Origin: an uncultured Pelagibacteraceae bacterium
GTDB lineage: Bacteria; Pseudomonadota; Alphaproteobacteria; Pelagibacterales; Pelagibacteraceae
Length of the DNA: 32,613 bases
Reading direction: 5' to 3'
Assembly: GCA_902514945.1 (NCBI GenBank)
Contig: CABXSO010000009.1
Coordinates: 1-32,613 of the forward strand
Under the pieces are notes generated by a model, which searched no databases, was not told the origin of the DNA, and saw nothing but the letters and a program-made list of their open reading frames with translations. This document shows, in pieces, positions 8,046-16,420 of the stretch. The position numbers and the translations under genes are program-made. The number at the start of each line of letters is the position of its first letter. Position 1 is the stretch's first letter.

Positions 8046-8122
8046 AAATCAATAGAACATTTATAGAACAATGAAAAAATATTTCAACTATAAAAGTCAA
8101 AAAAATGTAAGTAATTAACACT

Positions 8123-9577
8123 ATGTCTGAAACTTTAAAAATAGACCCCTATGGTTTCCGTGAATATGACGCTCGTTGGGTCTTTGAGAAAGACATCAAT
8201 GAATTAGGAATAACGAATCTTGGAAAAGGCTTAGGGACACAAATTAAGAAACATACTAAAAAAGAAAATCCAAGAGTAATTGTCGGGCATGATTACAGAT
8301 CATATAGTGAAAAGATAAAGTCTGCTTTAAAGAAAGGTTTAATTTCAACTGGATGTTTCATTGAAGATGTGGGTTTATCATTATCGCCAATGGTTTATTT
8401 TGCACAATTTAATCTAGATGCTGATGCGGTTGCGATGGTAACAGCCAGTCATAATGAGAATGGTTGGACGGGCGTAAAAATGGGTATCAAAAAAGGATTA
8501 ACTCATGCTCCTGAGGAAATGAATGAATTGAAAGAAATCACCTTAAACCAAAATTTTACTAAAGGTGAAGGAAATGAAAAGCAGATCAAAGATTTTGATA
8601 AGATTTATAAAGAGGATTTAATTAATAAAAATAAATTGAATAAAAAAATAAAAGCTGTAGTTGCATGTGGTAATGGTACAGCAGGTATTTTTGCTCCTGA
8701 TATACTAAGAGGAATAGGATGTGAAGTGATTGAATTAGATTGCAAATTAGACTGGAATTTTCCAAAATACAATCCAAATCCTGAGGACCTAGAAATGCTT
8801 CATGCTATAGTTAAATCAGTAAAAGAAAACAATGCTGATATAGGTTTTGGTTTTGATGGAGATGGTGACCGTGTTGGCGTAATCGATAATGATGGTAACG
8901 AAATTTTTTCTGATAAAATAGGATTATTAATTGCTAGAAACCTATCTAATTCTCATAAAAATTCAAAGTTTATTGTAGATGTTAAATCTACTGGCCTTTA
9001 CTCAACTGATGAAGTTTTAAAACAAAATCAATGTGAAACTTTATATTGGAAAACAGGTCATTCTCACATTAAAAGAAAAGTGCATAATGAAAAAGCTTTA
9101 GCTGGATTCGAAAAAAGTGGTCATTTCTTTTTCAATCAACCTTTAGGATATGGTTATGATGATGGGATTAATTCAGCAATTCAAGTTTGTCATTTGTTAA
9201 ATAATCAAGATAAAAGAATGAGTGAAATTATTAAAGATCTCCCCATCACTTATCAATCACCAACAATGGCTCCTTTTTGCTCAGATGAAGAGAAATATAG
9301 CGTAGTAGATCAAATGGTAAATGAATTTAAGAAAATAAAAGAAAAAAAAATAAAGATAGATAATCAAGAAATAAAGGAAATAATAACTGTAAATGGAGTA
9401 AGATTCTCTTTTGAAGATGGTTCATGGGGTCTGATTAGGGCTTCATCGAATAAACCTTCTTTAGTTGTGGTTACAGAAAGCCCTACGTCAGATTTGAGAA
9501 AATTAAATATTTTTAAATTCATCGATGAGATCCTTAAAAAAACAGGGAAGATTGGTGAATACGATCAAAAAATTTAG
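8123..9577 (+). CDS. phosphomannomutase / phosphoglucomutase (alpha-D-phosphohexomutase)
   Basis: Interconverts hexose 1- and 6-phosphates for nucleotide-sugar and glycan synthesis, in the cytosol. All four functional loops of the phosphohexomutase superfamily are present: the phosphoserine loop TASHN (S109), the magnesium loop DGDGDR (245-250), the sugar-specificity loop GFEKSGH (328-334), and the phosphate-binding loop TESPTSD near residue 450. The 484-aa length and the GFEKSGH loop fit the ManB/AlgC-type PMM/PGM group, which acts on both mannose and glucose phosphates; phosphoglucosamine mutase (GlmM) is less likely because its specificity loop differs. It is divergent from nrdA and followed by a hairpin with a U-tract at 9649-9688. 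Confidence 0.9.
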   Translation: MSETLKIDPYGFREYDARWVFEKDINELGITNLGKGLGTQIKKHTKKENPRVIVGHDYRSYSEKIKSALKKGLISTGCFIEDVGLSLSPMVYFAQFNLDADAVAMVTASHNENGWTGVKMGIKKGLTHAPEEMNELKEITLNQNFTKGEGNEKQIKDFDKIYKEDLINKNKLNKKIKAVVACGNGTAGIFAPDILRGIGCEVIELDCKLDWNFPKYNPNPEDLEMLHAIVKSVKENNADIGFGFDGDGDRVGVIDNDGNEIFSDKIGLLIARNLSNSHKNSKFIVDVKSTGLYSTDEVLKQNQCETLYWKTGHSHIKRKVHNEKALAGFEKSGHFFFNQPLGYGYDDGINSAIQVCHLLNNQDKRMSEIIKDLPITYQSPTMAPFCSDEEKYSVVDQMVNEFKKIKEKKIKIDNQEIKEIITVNGVRFSFEDGSWGLIRASSNKPSLVVVTESPTSDLRKLNIFKFIDEILKKTGKIGEYDQKI

Positions 9578-9648
9578 ATTTAATAATTAAGAGATTCAAC
9601 TATTAAGTGTTCATTAAATTTTAAAGAATCATTTAAGTTTGTAGCTGT

Positions 9649-9688
9649 GAGGTGATGGAGGGAGACTGAAATCACCTCTTTTTTTTTT
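9649..9688 (+). terminator. hairpin plus U10 abutting the DUF2061 start codon
   Basis: The 8-bp perfect stem gaggtgat (9649-9656) / atcacctc (9671-9678), with a purine-rich 14-nt loop, is followed by ten T residues (9679-9688), the form of an intrinsic terminator. It lies 71 nt after the phosphomutase stop. The DUF2061 ATG begins at the base after the last T. The left arm is also a near-perfect extended Shine-Dalgarno sequence and the right arm copies the anti-Shine-Dalgarno end of 16S rRNA, so a translational role is possible. Confidence 0.7.
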
Positions 9689-9889
9689 ATGGCAGATAAA
9701 AAAATTAGATCAATTGCTAAAACATTTTCTTGGAGATTTATTATTTTTGTCTATTGGGTAATTTTTGGATATATTTATACTGGCTCATTTACTGGTGCGG
9801 GAATACTTGGTGTAGGCTCAATAGTTCCGCTATTTTTCTATTATTTTCACGAAAGAATTTGGACCAAGATTAAGTGGGGAACAGATTAA
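9689..9889 (+). CDS. DUF2061 small membrane protein
   Basis: A 66-residue membrane protein of the DUF2061 family: a basic N-terminus (MADKKIRSIAKTFSWR) with the family's typical KTxSWR-like phrase, two hydrophobic segments (about residues 17-33 and 38-52), and the conserved FHERIWTKIKWG ending. Its function is not established. The start codon immediately follows a hairpin plus ten T residues, with no normally spaced ribosome binding site, so translation is either leaderless or controlled by that structure. It ends exactly where the convergent TauE/SafE gene ends (0-bp gap). Confidence 0.75.
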   Translation: MADKKIRSIAKTFSWRFIIFVYWVIFGYIYTGSFTGAGILGVGSIVPLFFYYFHERIWTKIKWGTD

Positions 9890-10729
9890 TTATTGACTTA
9901 TAGATAGGTATTCATAGAAAGATCTAATCGACACGATTATCAAAAAAATTCCAAAAATTTTACTTAATATATTTTTATCAATTTTATAAACTGCTTTTGC
10001 ACCTACCCTCGCCATTATCATCGTTACAGGTACAAAAACTAAAAACCCAATTAAGTTTACATATCCTACAGTATAAGGAGTGCTAATATTATCCAAAATT
10101 TTACCTCCTGTAATCATTGTAATAGTGCCAAATACTGCAATTAAAAAACCTACTCCTGCAGCAGTGCCAATTGATCTTCTTATATCGTAACCAAAAGTTC
10201 TCATAAAAGGAACCATTAATGATCCACCTCCTATACCTAACAACACAGATATAAAGCCAATTATAATACCAGAAATATTTTTAGCTGAGTCAGAAATCAT
10301 TTTTGGATTTTTTAAAAGTTGTTCCCTAAAAAAAATAAAAAATAAACCAACTATAAAAGCCATAATTGAAAAGAATAAAATAAAAGCTGGTGTTTTTAGG
10401 TTTACAGCTAAAAAAGTTCCAGCAATTACACCTAACAAAATAAAAATACCAAATGATTTTATAAGCTTAAAATCAACTGCATCATACTCCATGTGGGTTT
10501 TCGTTGATATAATGGAGGTTGGAATTATGATTGCCAAAGAAGTACCAACTGAAAGATGCATTCTTGTTGCAATATCAAAATCTAGAACGGTAAAAGCATA
10601 ATAAAGCGCCGGCACTATTATAATTCCACCACCAACACCTAATAAACCTGCCATAAAACCAGCAACCGAGGCCGCTATAGACAAAACAAACAATAAATTT
10701 ATAATTTCATTTATATCTAAAGTTTCCAT
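9890..10729 (-). CDS. TauE/SafE family permease (sulfite/organosulfonate exporter-like)
   Basis: Integral inner-membrane protein of 279 residues with about eight hydrophobic segments in two related halves. Each half carries the glycine-rich signature of the TauE/SafE (DUF81) family: GLLGVGGGIIIVP near residue 30 and VLLGIGGGSLMVPF near residue 165. Family members export or import sulfur-containing or other small anions, but the substrate varies widely. Its start overlaps the dusA stop by 1 bp (TAATG), so it is probably the last gene of the TRAP-dusA transcript. The family call is strong; a sulfite role is only family precedent. Confidence 0.85.
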   Translation of the reverse strand: METLDINEIINLLFVLSIAASVAGFMAGLLGVGGGIIIVPALYYAFTVLDFDIATRMHLSVGTSLAIIIPTSIISTKTHMEYDAVDFKLIKSFGIFILLGVIAGTFLAVNLKTPAFILFFSIMAFIVGLFFIFFREQLLKNPKMISDSAKNISGIIIGFISVLLGIGGGSLMVPFMRTFGYDIRRSIGTAAGVGFLIAVFGTITMITGGKILDNISTPYTVGYVNLIGFLVFVPVTMIMARVGAKAVYKIDKNILSKIFGIFLIIVSIRSFYEYLSISQ

Positions 10730-11733
10730 TATGAATTAGCCTGAATAGCTTTCTCATTATTCTGAACAATAGCCATGATGTGTTTTGCTTTTTGAAAATC
10801 TGAGTCTCTTGCCATCATATTATCACTTAAATATCTTTTCCATTCTTTTGAACCAACCTGTCCATGATATAAACCTACCGTATGTCTCATGATGTGATTG
10901 ATCTTTGTTCCTAATTTTACTTCTCTATCTGCATATTCTAAAAGTTTTTCCACAACTTGTTCTCTTGTTGGGTTATTTTTTGTTTTGAAAATTTCTTTTT
11001 CAATATCAATTAAAGAATATGGATTTTGATAAATTGATCTTCCTATCATAACTCCATCACATAAATTTAAATGGTTTTCAATTTCTTTAACTTTTGATAT
11101 TCCACCATTTATAATAATTTCTAAATTTGGATTTTCTTTTTTTATATCGTAAACCATTTTATAATTTAGCTTAGGTATATTAAGATTCTGTTTTGGAGAT
11201 AGACCGGTCAGCATTGCTTTTCTAGCATGTAAAATAAAAGTTTTTGAACCAGCATCTCTCATCTTGTGAATAAAATTGTTAAGATAATCAAATTCCTCTG
11301 TATCATCAAATCCAATTCTCGTTTTAGCTGTAACTGGTATTTTACAAGCATTGACCATTGAATTTATACATTCTGCAACTAAGTCTGGCTCCTTCATTAA
11401 ACAAGCGCCAAACATATTTTTTTGGACTTTTTTACTAGGACAACCTAAGTTAATATTTATTTCATCGTAACCCATATCCTCGGCAATTTTAGCTACCTTC
11501 GCCAGTTCCTCTTTATCAGATCCACCTACTTGCAAAGCCAATGGTTTTTCATCGGGGCTAAATGATAATATTTTTTTTCTATCTCCATGTATTGCTGATT
11601 TTGTAGCAACCATCTCTGTATAGAGCATTACGTTTTTACTCATCAGTCTTAAGAAAAAACGATCATGTCTATCAGTGCAATCCATCATTGGAGCAACTGA
11701 AATTTTTCTATTAATCTTTTTATTAGAAACCAA
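10729..11733 (-). CDS. dusA: tRNA-dihydrouridine synthase A
   Basis: FMN-dependent enzyme that reduces uridine to dihydrouridine in the tRNA D-loop (positions 20/20a for DusA). The N-terminal motif APMMDCTDRHDR (14-25) is characteristic of DusA, and the catalytic Cys98 is in NLGCPSKKVQ. ILHAR and NGGI follow at the FMN phosphate-binding side, and the C-terminal helical RNA-binding region includes HIMRHTVGLYHGQ, another DusA hallmark. Length 334 aa is typical. The frame has no ATG before residue 16; the best start is a TTG at 11733, which overlaps the end of dctM by 11 bp, so the exact start is uncertain. It follows dctM and precedes a TauE/SafE permease, with no obvious functional link. Confidence 0.93.
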   Translation of the reverse strand: MVSNKKINRKISVAPMMDCTDRHDRFFLRLMSKNVMLYTEMVATKSAIHGDRKKILSFSPDEKPLALQVGGSDKEELAKVAKIAEDMGYDEININLGCPSKKVQKNMFGACLMKEPDLVAECINSMVNACKIPVTAKTRIGFDDTEEFDYLNNFIHKMRDAGSKTFILHARKAMLTGLSPKQNLNIPKLNYKMVYDIKKENPNLEIIINGGISKVKEIENHLNLCDGVMIGRSIYQNPYSLIDIEKEIFKTKNNPTREQVVEKLLEYADREVKLGTKINHIMRHTVGLYHGQVGSKEWKRYLSDNMMARDSDFQKAKHIMAIVQNNEKAIQANS

Positions 11734-13054
11734 GGTCTTTACCCATTATTTTATCAGGCAACCATGTAACAATTTCAGGAAAAATACATAAGATTAATAT
11801 AGCTAAAGCCATAATTATCATAAATGGTATAGATCCTTTTAAAATTTCTGACAAACTAACGTCTGGGGTAATTCCTTTGATAATGTAAAGATTTAGTCCA
11901 ACTGGAGGAGTTATTAATCCAATTTCCATATTTATTGTAAATACAATTGCAAACCAATAAGGATCAAAACCCAATGTTGTTATAACAGGTAGCAATATTG
12001 CTGAAGTCATTACGATGACTGCAACTGGAGGTAAGAAAAAACCAGCAATTAGAAGAAATATATTAATTAAAAGAAATACAACCCACTTGTTTGAACTAAG
12101 ATCTACCATGCTTTGAGCTAGAGACTGGGTTACATAAAGTTGTGAAAGAGTAAATGCAAAAAGATAGGAAGCAGCAATAATAAACATTATCATCACACTT
12201 TCTTTCATTGAAACTTTAACAATATTCCAAATCTTTTTAGGCTGATAAATTTTGTAGACAACAGCAATCAAAACAAAGACTAAAAATGCTCCAACTCCTG
12301 AAGCCTCTGATGGTGTTGCTACTCCACCATATAAAACATACAAAACACCAGCTATAATCGCGAGGAAAGGAAGAATTCTTGGTAAAACTTCAAGTTTTTC
12401 TTTTAGAGTTGGTCTTACTCTATTTCTTAAAGCTTTTGCTGCATCTTTATCAATAAAATAGCTATGGATAAGTGCCCATATCGCAAACATTCCTGCCAAC
12501 ATAAAACCTGGCACTAGACCACATAAAAATAATCTTCCGATGGATGTACCAGTTGCGATTCCATAAACAATTAAAACAATACTTGGAGGAATTAAAACTC
12601 CTAAAGTTCCACCAGCTGCGATAGTTCCTGTTGCAATTTGATCAGAATATCCCCTTTTTCTCATTTCAGGGATTCCCATTGTTCCAATTGCTGCACAAGT
12701 TGCAGGACTAGAACCACTTAAAGCTGCAAAAATTGAACATGCTCCTATATTGGAAATAACCAATCCTCCAGGTACTCTCCAAAGCCATCTATCTAATCCT
12801 GTATACAAATCTTTTCCAGCAGGAGAATTGGCAACTGCCATTCCCATCAGAATAAACATTGGTATAGAAAGTAAAACAAATGAATTAAGTCCAGCAAAAA
12901 ATGTTTCGGCAAAAACATCAAGCATTTGAAAACCTTCAAATGAAACCAAAAGAACTATAGACACAAAACTCAAACCGAAAGCAATTGGAATTCCCGAAAA
13001 AAGTACCACTAGAGTAAAAACTGCAACAATTATTGCTATTATTAATGGGTCCAT
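11723..13054 (-). CDS. dctM: TRAP transporter large permease (DctM)
   Basis: Large membrane subunit of a tripartite ATP-independent periplasmic (TRAP) transporter, which drives solute uptake with a sodium gradient. It is 443 residues with about 12 hydrophobic segments. Family phrases are visible: SIPMFILMGMAV near residue 62, the re-entrant-loop-like LSGSSPATCAAIGTMGIPEM near 110, GGTLGVLIPPS near 150, and MEIGLITPPVGLNLYI near 380. The start overlaps the dctQ stop by 1 bp; the dctP binding protein gene is further upstream. The solute cannot be read from this subunit. Confidence 0.95.
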   Translation of the reverse strand: MDPLIIAIIVAVFTLVVLFSGIPIAFGLSFVSIVLLVSFEGFQMLDVFAETFFAGLNSFVLLSIPMFILMGMAVANSPAGKDLYTGLDRWLWRVPGGLVISNIGACSIFAALSGSSPATCAAIGTMGIPEMRKRGYSDQIATGTIAAGGTLGVLIPPSIVLIVYGIATGTSIGRLFLCGLVPGFMLAGMFAIWALIHSYFIDKDAAKALRNRVRPTLKEKLEVLPRILPFLAIIAGVLYVLYGGVATPSEASGVGAFLVFVLIAVVYKIYQPKKIWNIVKVSMKESVMIMFIIAASYLFAFTLSQLYVTQSLAQSMVDLSSNKWVVFLLINIFLLIAGFFLPPVAVIVMTSAILLPVITTLGFDPYWFAIVFTINMEIGLITPPVGLNLYIIKGITPDVSLSEILKGSIPFMIIMALAILILCIFPEIVTWLPDKIMGKDLGF

Positions 13055-13548
13055 TAATTCTGATCCTTATCGTCAGTTAGTTTTATAATTTCTGCGATAT
13101 ACTGAAGTATCATTAATACAGCTCCTATCATCATTGATGAATATGGAATCCATAACGGTGGATCCCAAACAGTGCCTGTTGTATAATTTTTGGTAAATGC
13201 TTCCTCTACCATTATAAATCCAAAATAAAATAAAATTAAAAAGAAAGATAAACTTAAAAATGAAGTAAAAATTTTTAATCTAATTATATTTTTTTTTGAC
13301 AAAAAATCATAAATCCACTCCATACTGACGTGGGCTTTTTCACTAAGTACGTATACACTTCCTATAAAAGTTGAGGCAACTAAAAGCATTGTAACAAGCT
13401 CTGTTTGCCAAGTAATTGCTCTTTGAAAAAAATACCTTTCAAAAACAAGTTCAACAATAACTAAAATTGATAAAAGTAATGCTAAGACTGCAAAAGCACC
13501 ACATGCTTTGGCTATTAAATCACAAAATTGAAGATATTTTTTTTTCAT
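13054..13548 (-). CDS. dctQ: TRAP transporter small permease (DctQ)
   Basis: Small membrane subunit of the TRAP transporter, 164 residues with four hydrophobic segments (about 16-36, 53-72, 92-112 and 133-153). Typical DctQ phrases are RAITWQTELVTMLLVASTFIGSVYVL and the acidic-aromatic turn after VSMEWIYDFL. Its ATG lies 3 nt after the U-tract of a terminator-like hairpin that separates it from dctP, and it overlaps dctM by 1 bp. The RNA hairpin suggests that the two membrane subunits are made at lower levels than the binding protein. Confidence 0.9.
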   Translation of the reverse strand: MKKKYLQFCDLIAKACGAFAVLALLLSILVIVELVFERYFFQRAITWQTELVTMLLVASTFIGSVYVLSEKAHVSMEWIYDFLSKKNIIRLKIFTSFLSLSFFLILFYFGFIMVEEAFTKNYTTGTVWDPPLWIPYSSMMIGAVLMILQYIAEIIKLTDDKDQN

Positions 13549-13550
13549 AA

Positions 13551-13584
13551 AAAAACCCCTATTTAAAAAAAATAAATAGGGGTT
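13551..13584 (-). terminator. terminator-like hairpin between dctP and dctQ
   Basis: A perfect 11-bp inverted repeat, aacccctattt (13554-13564) / aaataggggtt (13574-13584), with a 9-nt loop. In the transcribed minus-strand direction the stem is followed by a short run of U residues (13551-13555) and then, after two more bases, the dctQ ATG at 13548. It lies 14 nt after the dctP stop. It probably acts as a partial terminator or 3' stabiliser, so that dctP mRNA exceeds dctQM mRNA. Confidence 0.8.
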
Positions 13585-13598
13585 CTTTATATATTATT

Positions 13599-14609
13599 TT
13601 ATTTAACTGCTAAAGCCATTTCCATAAGCTTATCGCCACCTGGCACTTTATCAGCAAATGCTTTGTGGGAAGATTTTTTTGCAATCTCTACCCATGCAGC
13701 ATGGTCTTTTTCAGACATGTATACTAATTTTACGCCTGCAGCTTTATAAGCATCTTCAAACTTTTTATCTAAGTTTTCTACTTGAGCTGTCATATATTTC
13801 TCAGCAACTTTACCAGCTTTCATTAAAGCTTTTTGTTGCTTAGAATTTAGTGCATCGAAAGATTTTTTCGACATCAAAATTGGTTCATACATAAACCATA
13901 GACCAAATTTTCCTGGAGGAGTTGCACATGAAACTTGTTCATAAATTTTATAACTTACAAAACTTCCTGAACTAGTGTTAGCACCAGTCAATACACCTGT
14001 TTGTAAACCTGTGTATATTTCTGATGATGGCATACTTTGTATACCTGCTCCTGCTGCTTCTAACATTTGGTTAAATGCTTTACCTGCAGCTCTCATAACT
14101 TGACCCTTTGCGTCACTAGGATTTTTTATACATTTTGACTTTGAAGCAAAACCACCACCTAACCATGCGTCAGATAAAACTACTACACCAGCGTCGTTAA
14201 TAATTCTTTTAATCTCAGTCATCATTGGTCCTTTATTGAATCTCAATGCATGATCGTGATTTTTAACAGTTCCTGGCATTAAAGTTGCATCAAATTCTGG
14301 ATGGAACTTAGACGCGTAAGCTAATGGAAAAGCAGAAATATCCAATTGACCAGTTGTCATTGGTTTCCACTGTTCTTTAGGTTTGTATAATGATTTGGCT
14401 GGATAAATTCTGATATCTATTCCAACATTTGCTTTTTTTACCTCGTCAGCAATGATTTGTACCATTTCATGACGTGGATCGAAAGATCCATCAGCTCTTG
14501 GTGTTCCAGGCCATTGGTGACTTGCTTTTAGCGTAGCAGCATAAGCAGAACCAATAGTAGTAAAAACAAAAACTAATGAAGTTAAATATAAAGATATTTT
14601 TTTTAACAT
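13599..14609 (-). CDS. dctP: TRAP transporter solute-binding protein (DctP family)
   Basis: Periplasmic receptor of the TRAP system. I place the start at the ATG at 14609, giving MLKKISLYLTSLVFVF and a clean signal peptide cleaved near GSAYA|ATLKASHQ; an AGAGGG ribosome binding site lies 7-8 nt upstream. The frame stays open to 14672, but that extension has no plausible signal and is unlikely. Family features include the mature start LKASHQWP, a central QMRAAGKAFNQMLEAAGA block with the conserved carboxylate-binding Arg, and the downstream MPSSEIYTGLQTGVLTG segment. The conserved Arg implies a carboxylic-acid ligand. The gene diverges from a family III CoA-transferase, so the imported acid may be activated as a CoA thioester; its identity is unknown. 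Confidence 0.92.
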   Translation of the reverse strand: MLKKISLYLTSLVFVFTTIGSAYAATLKASHQWPGTPRADGSFDPRHEMVQIIADEVKKANVGIDIRIYPAKSLYKPKEQWKPMTTGQLDISAFPLAYASKFHPEFDATLMPGTVKNHDHALRFNKGPMMTEIKRIINDAGVVVLSDAWLGGGFASKSKCIKNPSDAKGQVMRAAGKAFNQMLEAAGAGIQSMPSSEIYTGLQTGVLTGANTSSGSFVSYKIYEQVSCATPPGKFGLWFMYEPILMSKKSFDALNSKQQKALMKAGKVAEKYMTAQVENLDKKFEDAYKAAGVKLVYMSEKDHAAWVEIAKKSSHKAFADKVPGGDKLMEMALAVK

Positions 14610-14704
14610 TATTTTTCCCTCTATTGTTATTTTTAATAATTCAATTAAAGTGAACTTATTAATAAGAGTCAAGTCGCCAAAAACTCAATTATTATATTAA
14701 TTAT

Positions 14705-15847
14705 ATGGATGGACCTTTAAAAAACCTGCTAGTTGTTGATTTAACGAGAGTATTGGTTGGTCCCTACTGTACTATGATTTTATCAGATCTTGGAGCTAGA
14801 GTAATCAAAGTTGAAGCTCCAGAAATTGGTGATGACTCCCGTAAATTTGGGCCTTTCATAGAAGAATACTCTGCTTATTTTATGTCACTAAATAGAGGTA
14901 AAGAAAGTATTGCCCTTAACTTAAAAAAAGAGGAAGACAAAAAAATTTTTGATAAGATTTTATCCAAAGCAGACATATTAGTTGAAAATTTTAAACCAGG
15001 TACTTTAGAAAAATGGGGATACGGTTGGGGAGATGTAAGTAAAAAATATCCAAAATTAATTTATGCATCTGCTTCAGGTTTTGGACAAACTGGTCCTCTA
15101 AAAGAACTGCCTGCTTATGATATGGTTGTTCAAGGTATGGGGGGATTAATGAGTGTAACTGGTCAACCAAACTCAGAACCAACAAGAGTAGGAACATCAA
15201 TTGGAGATATCACAGCTGGTTTATTTACTGCGATTGGAATAAATGCAGCTCTCTATGATAGACAAAAAACGGGTAAAGGTATGTACATAGATGTTTCGAT
15301 GCTTGATTGTCAAATAGCGATTTTAGAAAATGCTATAGCTCGTTATTTAGCAAAAAATGAAATACCAAAACCAATGGGATCACGTCATCCATCGATTGCA
15401 CCATTCGAAGCTTTTAAGACCAAAGACAGTTATATAATTATCGCAGCTGGCAATGATAGACTGTTCGAAAAGCTTTGTGAACTTTTAGGAATATCTGAAA
15501 TAAATAAAGATCCAAAATTTTATGACAACTCATCTAGAGCACAAAACATGGATGAACTTAAAGTAATTCTTGAAAAAAAACTATTAACTAGAAATACCAA
15601 TGAATGGGTAAAAGATATGGAAAAAGAAAAAATTCCATGTGGTCCTATATCTAATATAAAAGAAGCTGTGGAGAATCCTCAAGTAGATGCCAGAAATATG
15701 ATTGTCAAAGCCTTTCATAAAAAAATTGGAGATTTCAAATTAGCTGGTAATCCAATTAAAATGTCTAGCTATAAAGACGAAAAAACTAGAGGTGATATCC
15801 CTGATTTAGATGAACATAGGGAAAAAATTTTAAAAGAATTTACTTAA
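14705..15847 (+). CDS. family III (CaiB/BaiF) CoA-transferase
   Basis: Cytosolic enzyme that moves CoA between carboxylic acids. Typical features: [30 protein letters not shown] at the N-terminus, [12 protein letters not shown] near 63-73, ILVENFKPG near 91-99, and the catalytic aspartate D168 in [10 protein letters not shown]. The 380-residue length is usual for the family, which includes formyl-CoA, carnitine/crotonobetaine, succinyl-CoA:mesaconate and related transferases; the subgroup cannot be fixed by eye. It is divergent from the dctP TRAP gene with 95 bp between start codons, consistent with handling the TRAP substrate. It lacks a visible Shine-Dalgarno sequence. Its 3' end overlaps the convergent rpoZ gene by 4 bp. 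Confidence 0.9.
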   Translation: MDGPLKNLLVVDLTRVLVGPYCTMILSDLGARVIKVEAPEIGDDSRKFGPFIEEYSAYFMSLNRGKESIALNLKKEEDKKIFDKILSKADILVENFKPGTLEKWGYGWGDVSKKYPKLIYASASGFGQTGPLKELPAYDMVVQGMGGLMSVTGQPNSEPTRVGTSIGDITAGLFTAIGINAALYDRQKTGKGMYIDVSMLDCQIAILENAIARYLAKNEIPKPMGSRHPSIAPFEAFKTKDSYIIIAAGNDRLFEKLCELLGISEINKDPKFYDNSSRAQNMDELKVILEKKLLTRNTNEWVKDMEKEKIPCGPISNIKEAVENPQVDARNMIVKAFHKKIGDFKLAGNPIKMSSYKDEKTRGDIPDLDEHREKILKEFT

Positions 15848-16377
15848 TTATTTTCAGTTTCGTTAGAAGTATCTTGTTCAGAAGTTTGGTTTTCTGTTTC
15901 ATTCACTTCGTCTAATGAAACATCACCTTGTTCTTCTCCAGTTTCATCGGTTGCTGATGTGTCTATATCTGGCTTAGCTGTTTGTGATAACTCTGCTAAA
16001 TCATCATTTGAAACTTGTATTTTTTCTGGAGTCTTTCTCGCTCTCTTTGATGGTAAAATAGGTGTTCCACTTTTTGAAATTTCTCCTTTATATAAACTTT
16101 CAAAATCATCACCTACTTCCTCATCATCTTCAGCCCCATCATCAACCTGCTCTACATGTTTTCTTAATTTGTAAACTGCACTTTCAGTAAGCTCATTTAC
16201 TTTAATATTTTCATCTGCAATTTCTCTTAAAGCAATAACAGTATTTTTGTCATTATCTTTATCTAAAGTGGGTTCTATACCAGTATTAAGTTGAGTTGCT
16301 CTTTCTTTAGCCACTAAAACTAACTCGTAAGGGCTGTCTACTTTATCTATACAATCTTCTACAGTAACTCTTGCCAT
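15844..16377 (-). CDS. rpoZ: RNA polymerase omega subunit with long acidic C-terminal extension
   Basis: Residues 1-80 are a clear omega subunit, which helps assemble RNA polymerase by clamping the beta' C-terminus: [29 protein letters not shown], and [16 protein letters not shown] are all typical. Omega is usually about 70-130 residues; this one has 177. The extra part (about 80-177) is predicted disordered, with a first acidic patch (80-93), a basic Pro-rich segment with [10 protein letters not shown] (110-119), then a tail in which 121-177 hold 18 acidic residues and one basic. No spoT/relA homologue follows, unlike the common alphaproteobacterial order as I recall it. It converges with and overlaps the CoA-transferase gene by 4 bp. 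Confidence 0.92.
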   Translation of the reverse strand: MARVTVEDCIDKVDSPYELVLVAKERATQLNTGIEPTLDKDNDKNTVIALREIADENIKVNELTESAVYKLRKHVEQVDDGAEDDEEVGDDFESLYKGEISKSGTPILPSKRARKTPEKIQVSNDDLAELSQTAKPDIDTSATDETGEEQGDVSLDEVNETENQTSEQDTSNETENN

Positions 16378-16420
16378 GCTGAGTATCTATACAGTGAGTT
16401 TTAAAAAATCAAGGAGAATT

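Noticed and set aside
14610..14672. Longer N-terminus for the TRAP binding protein
   Set aside because: The extension precedes a complete signal peptide, whereas the ATG at 14609 has an AGAGGG site at normal spacing.
15959..16174. Plus-strand open frame opposite the rpoZ tail
   Set aside because: A Ser-rich translation caused by the acidic codons on the other strand; not a gene.
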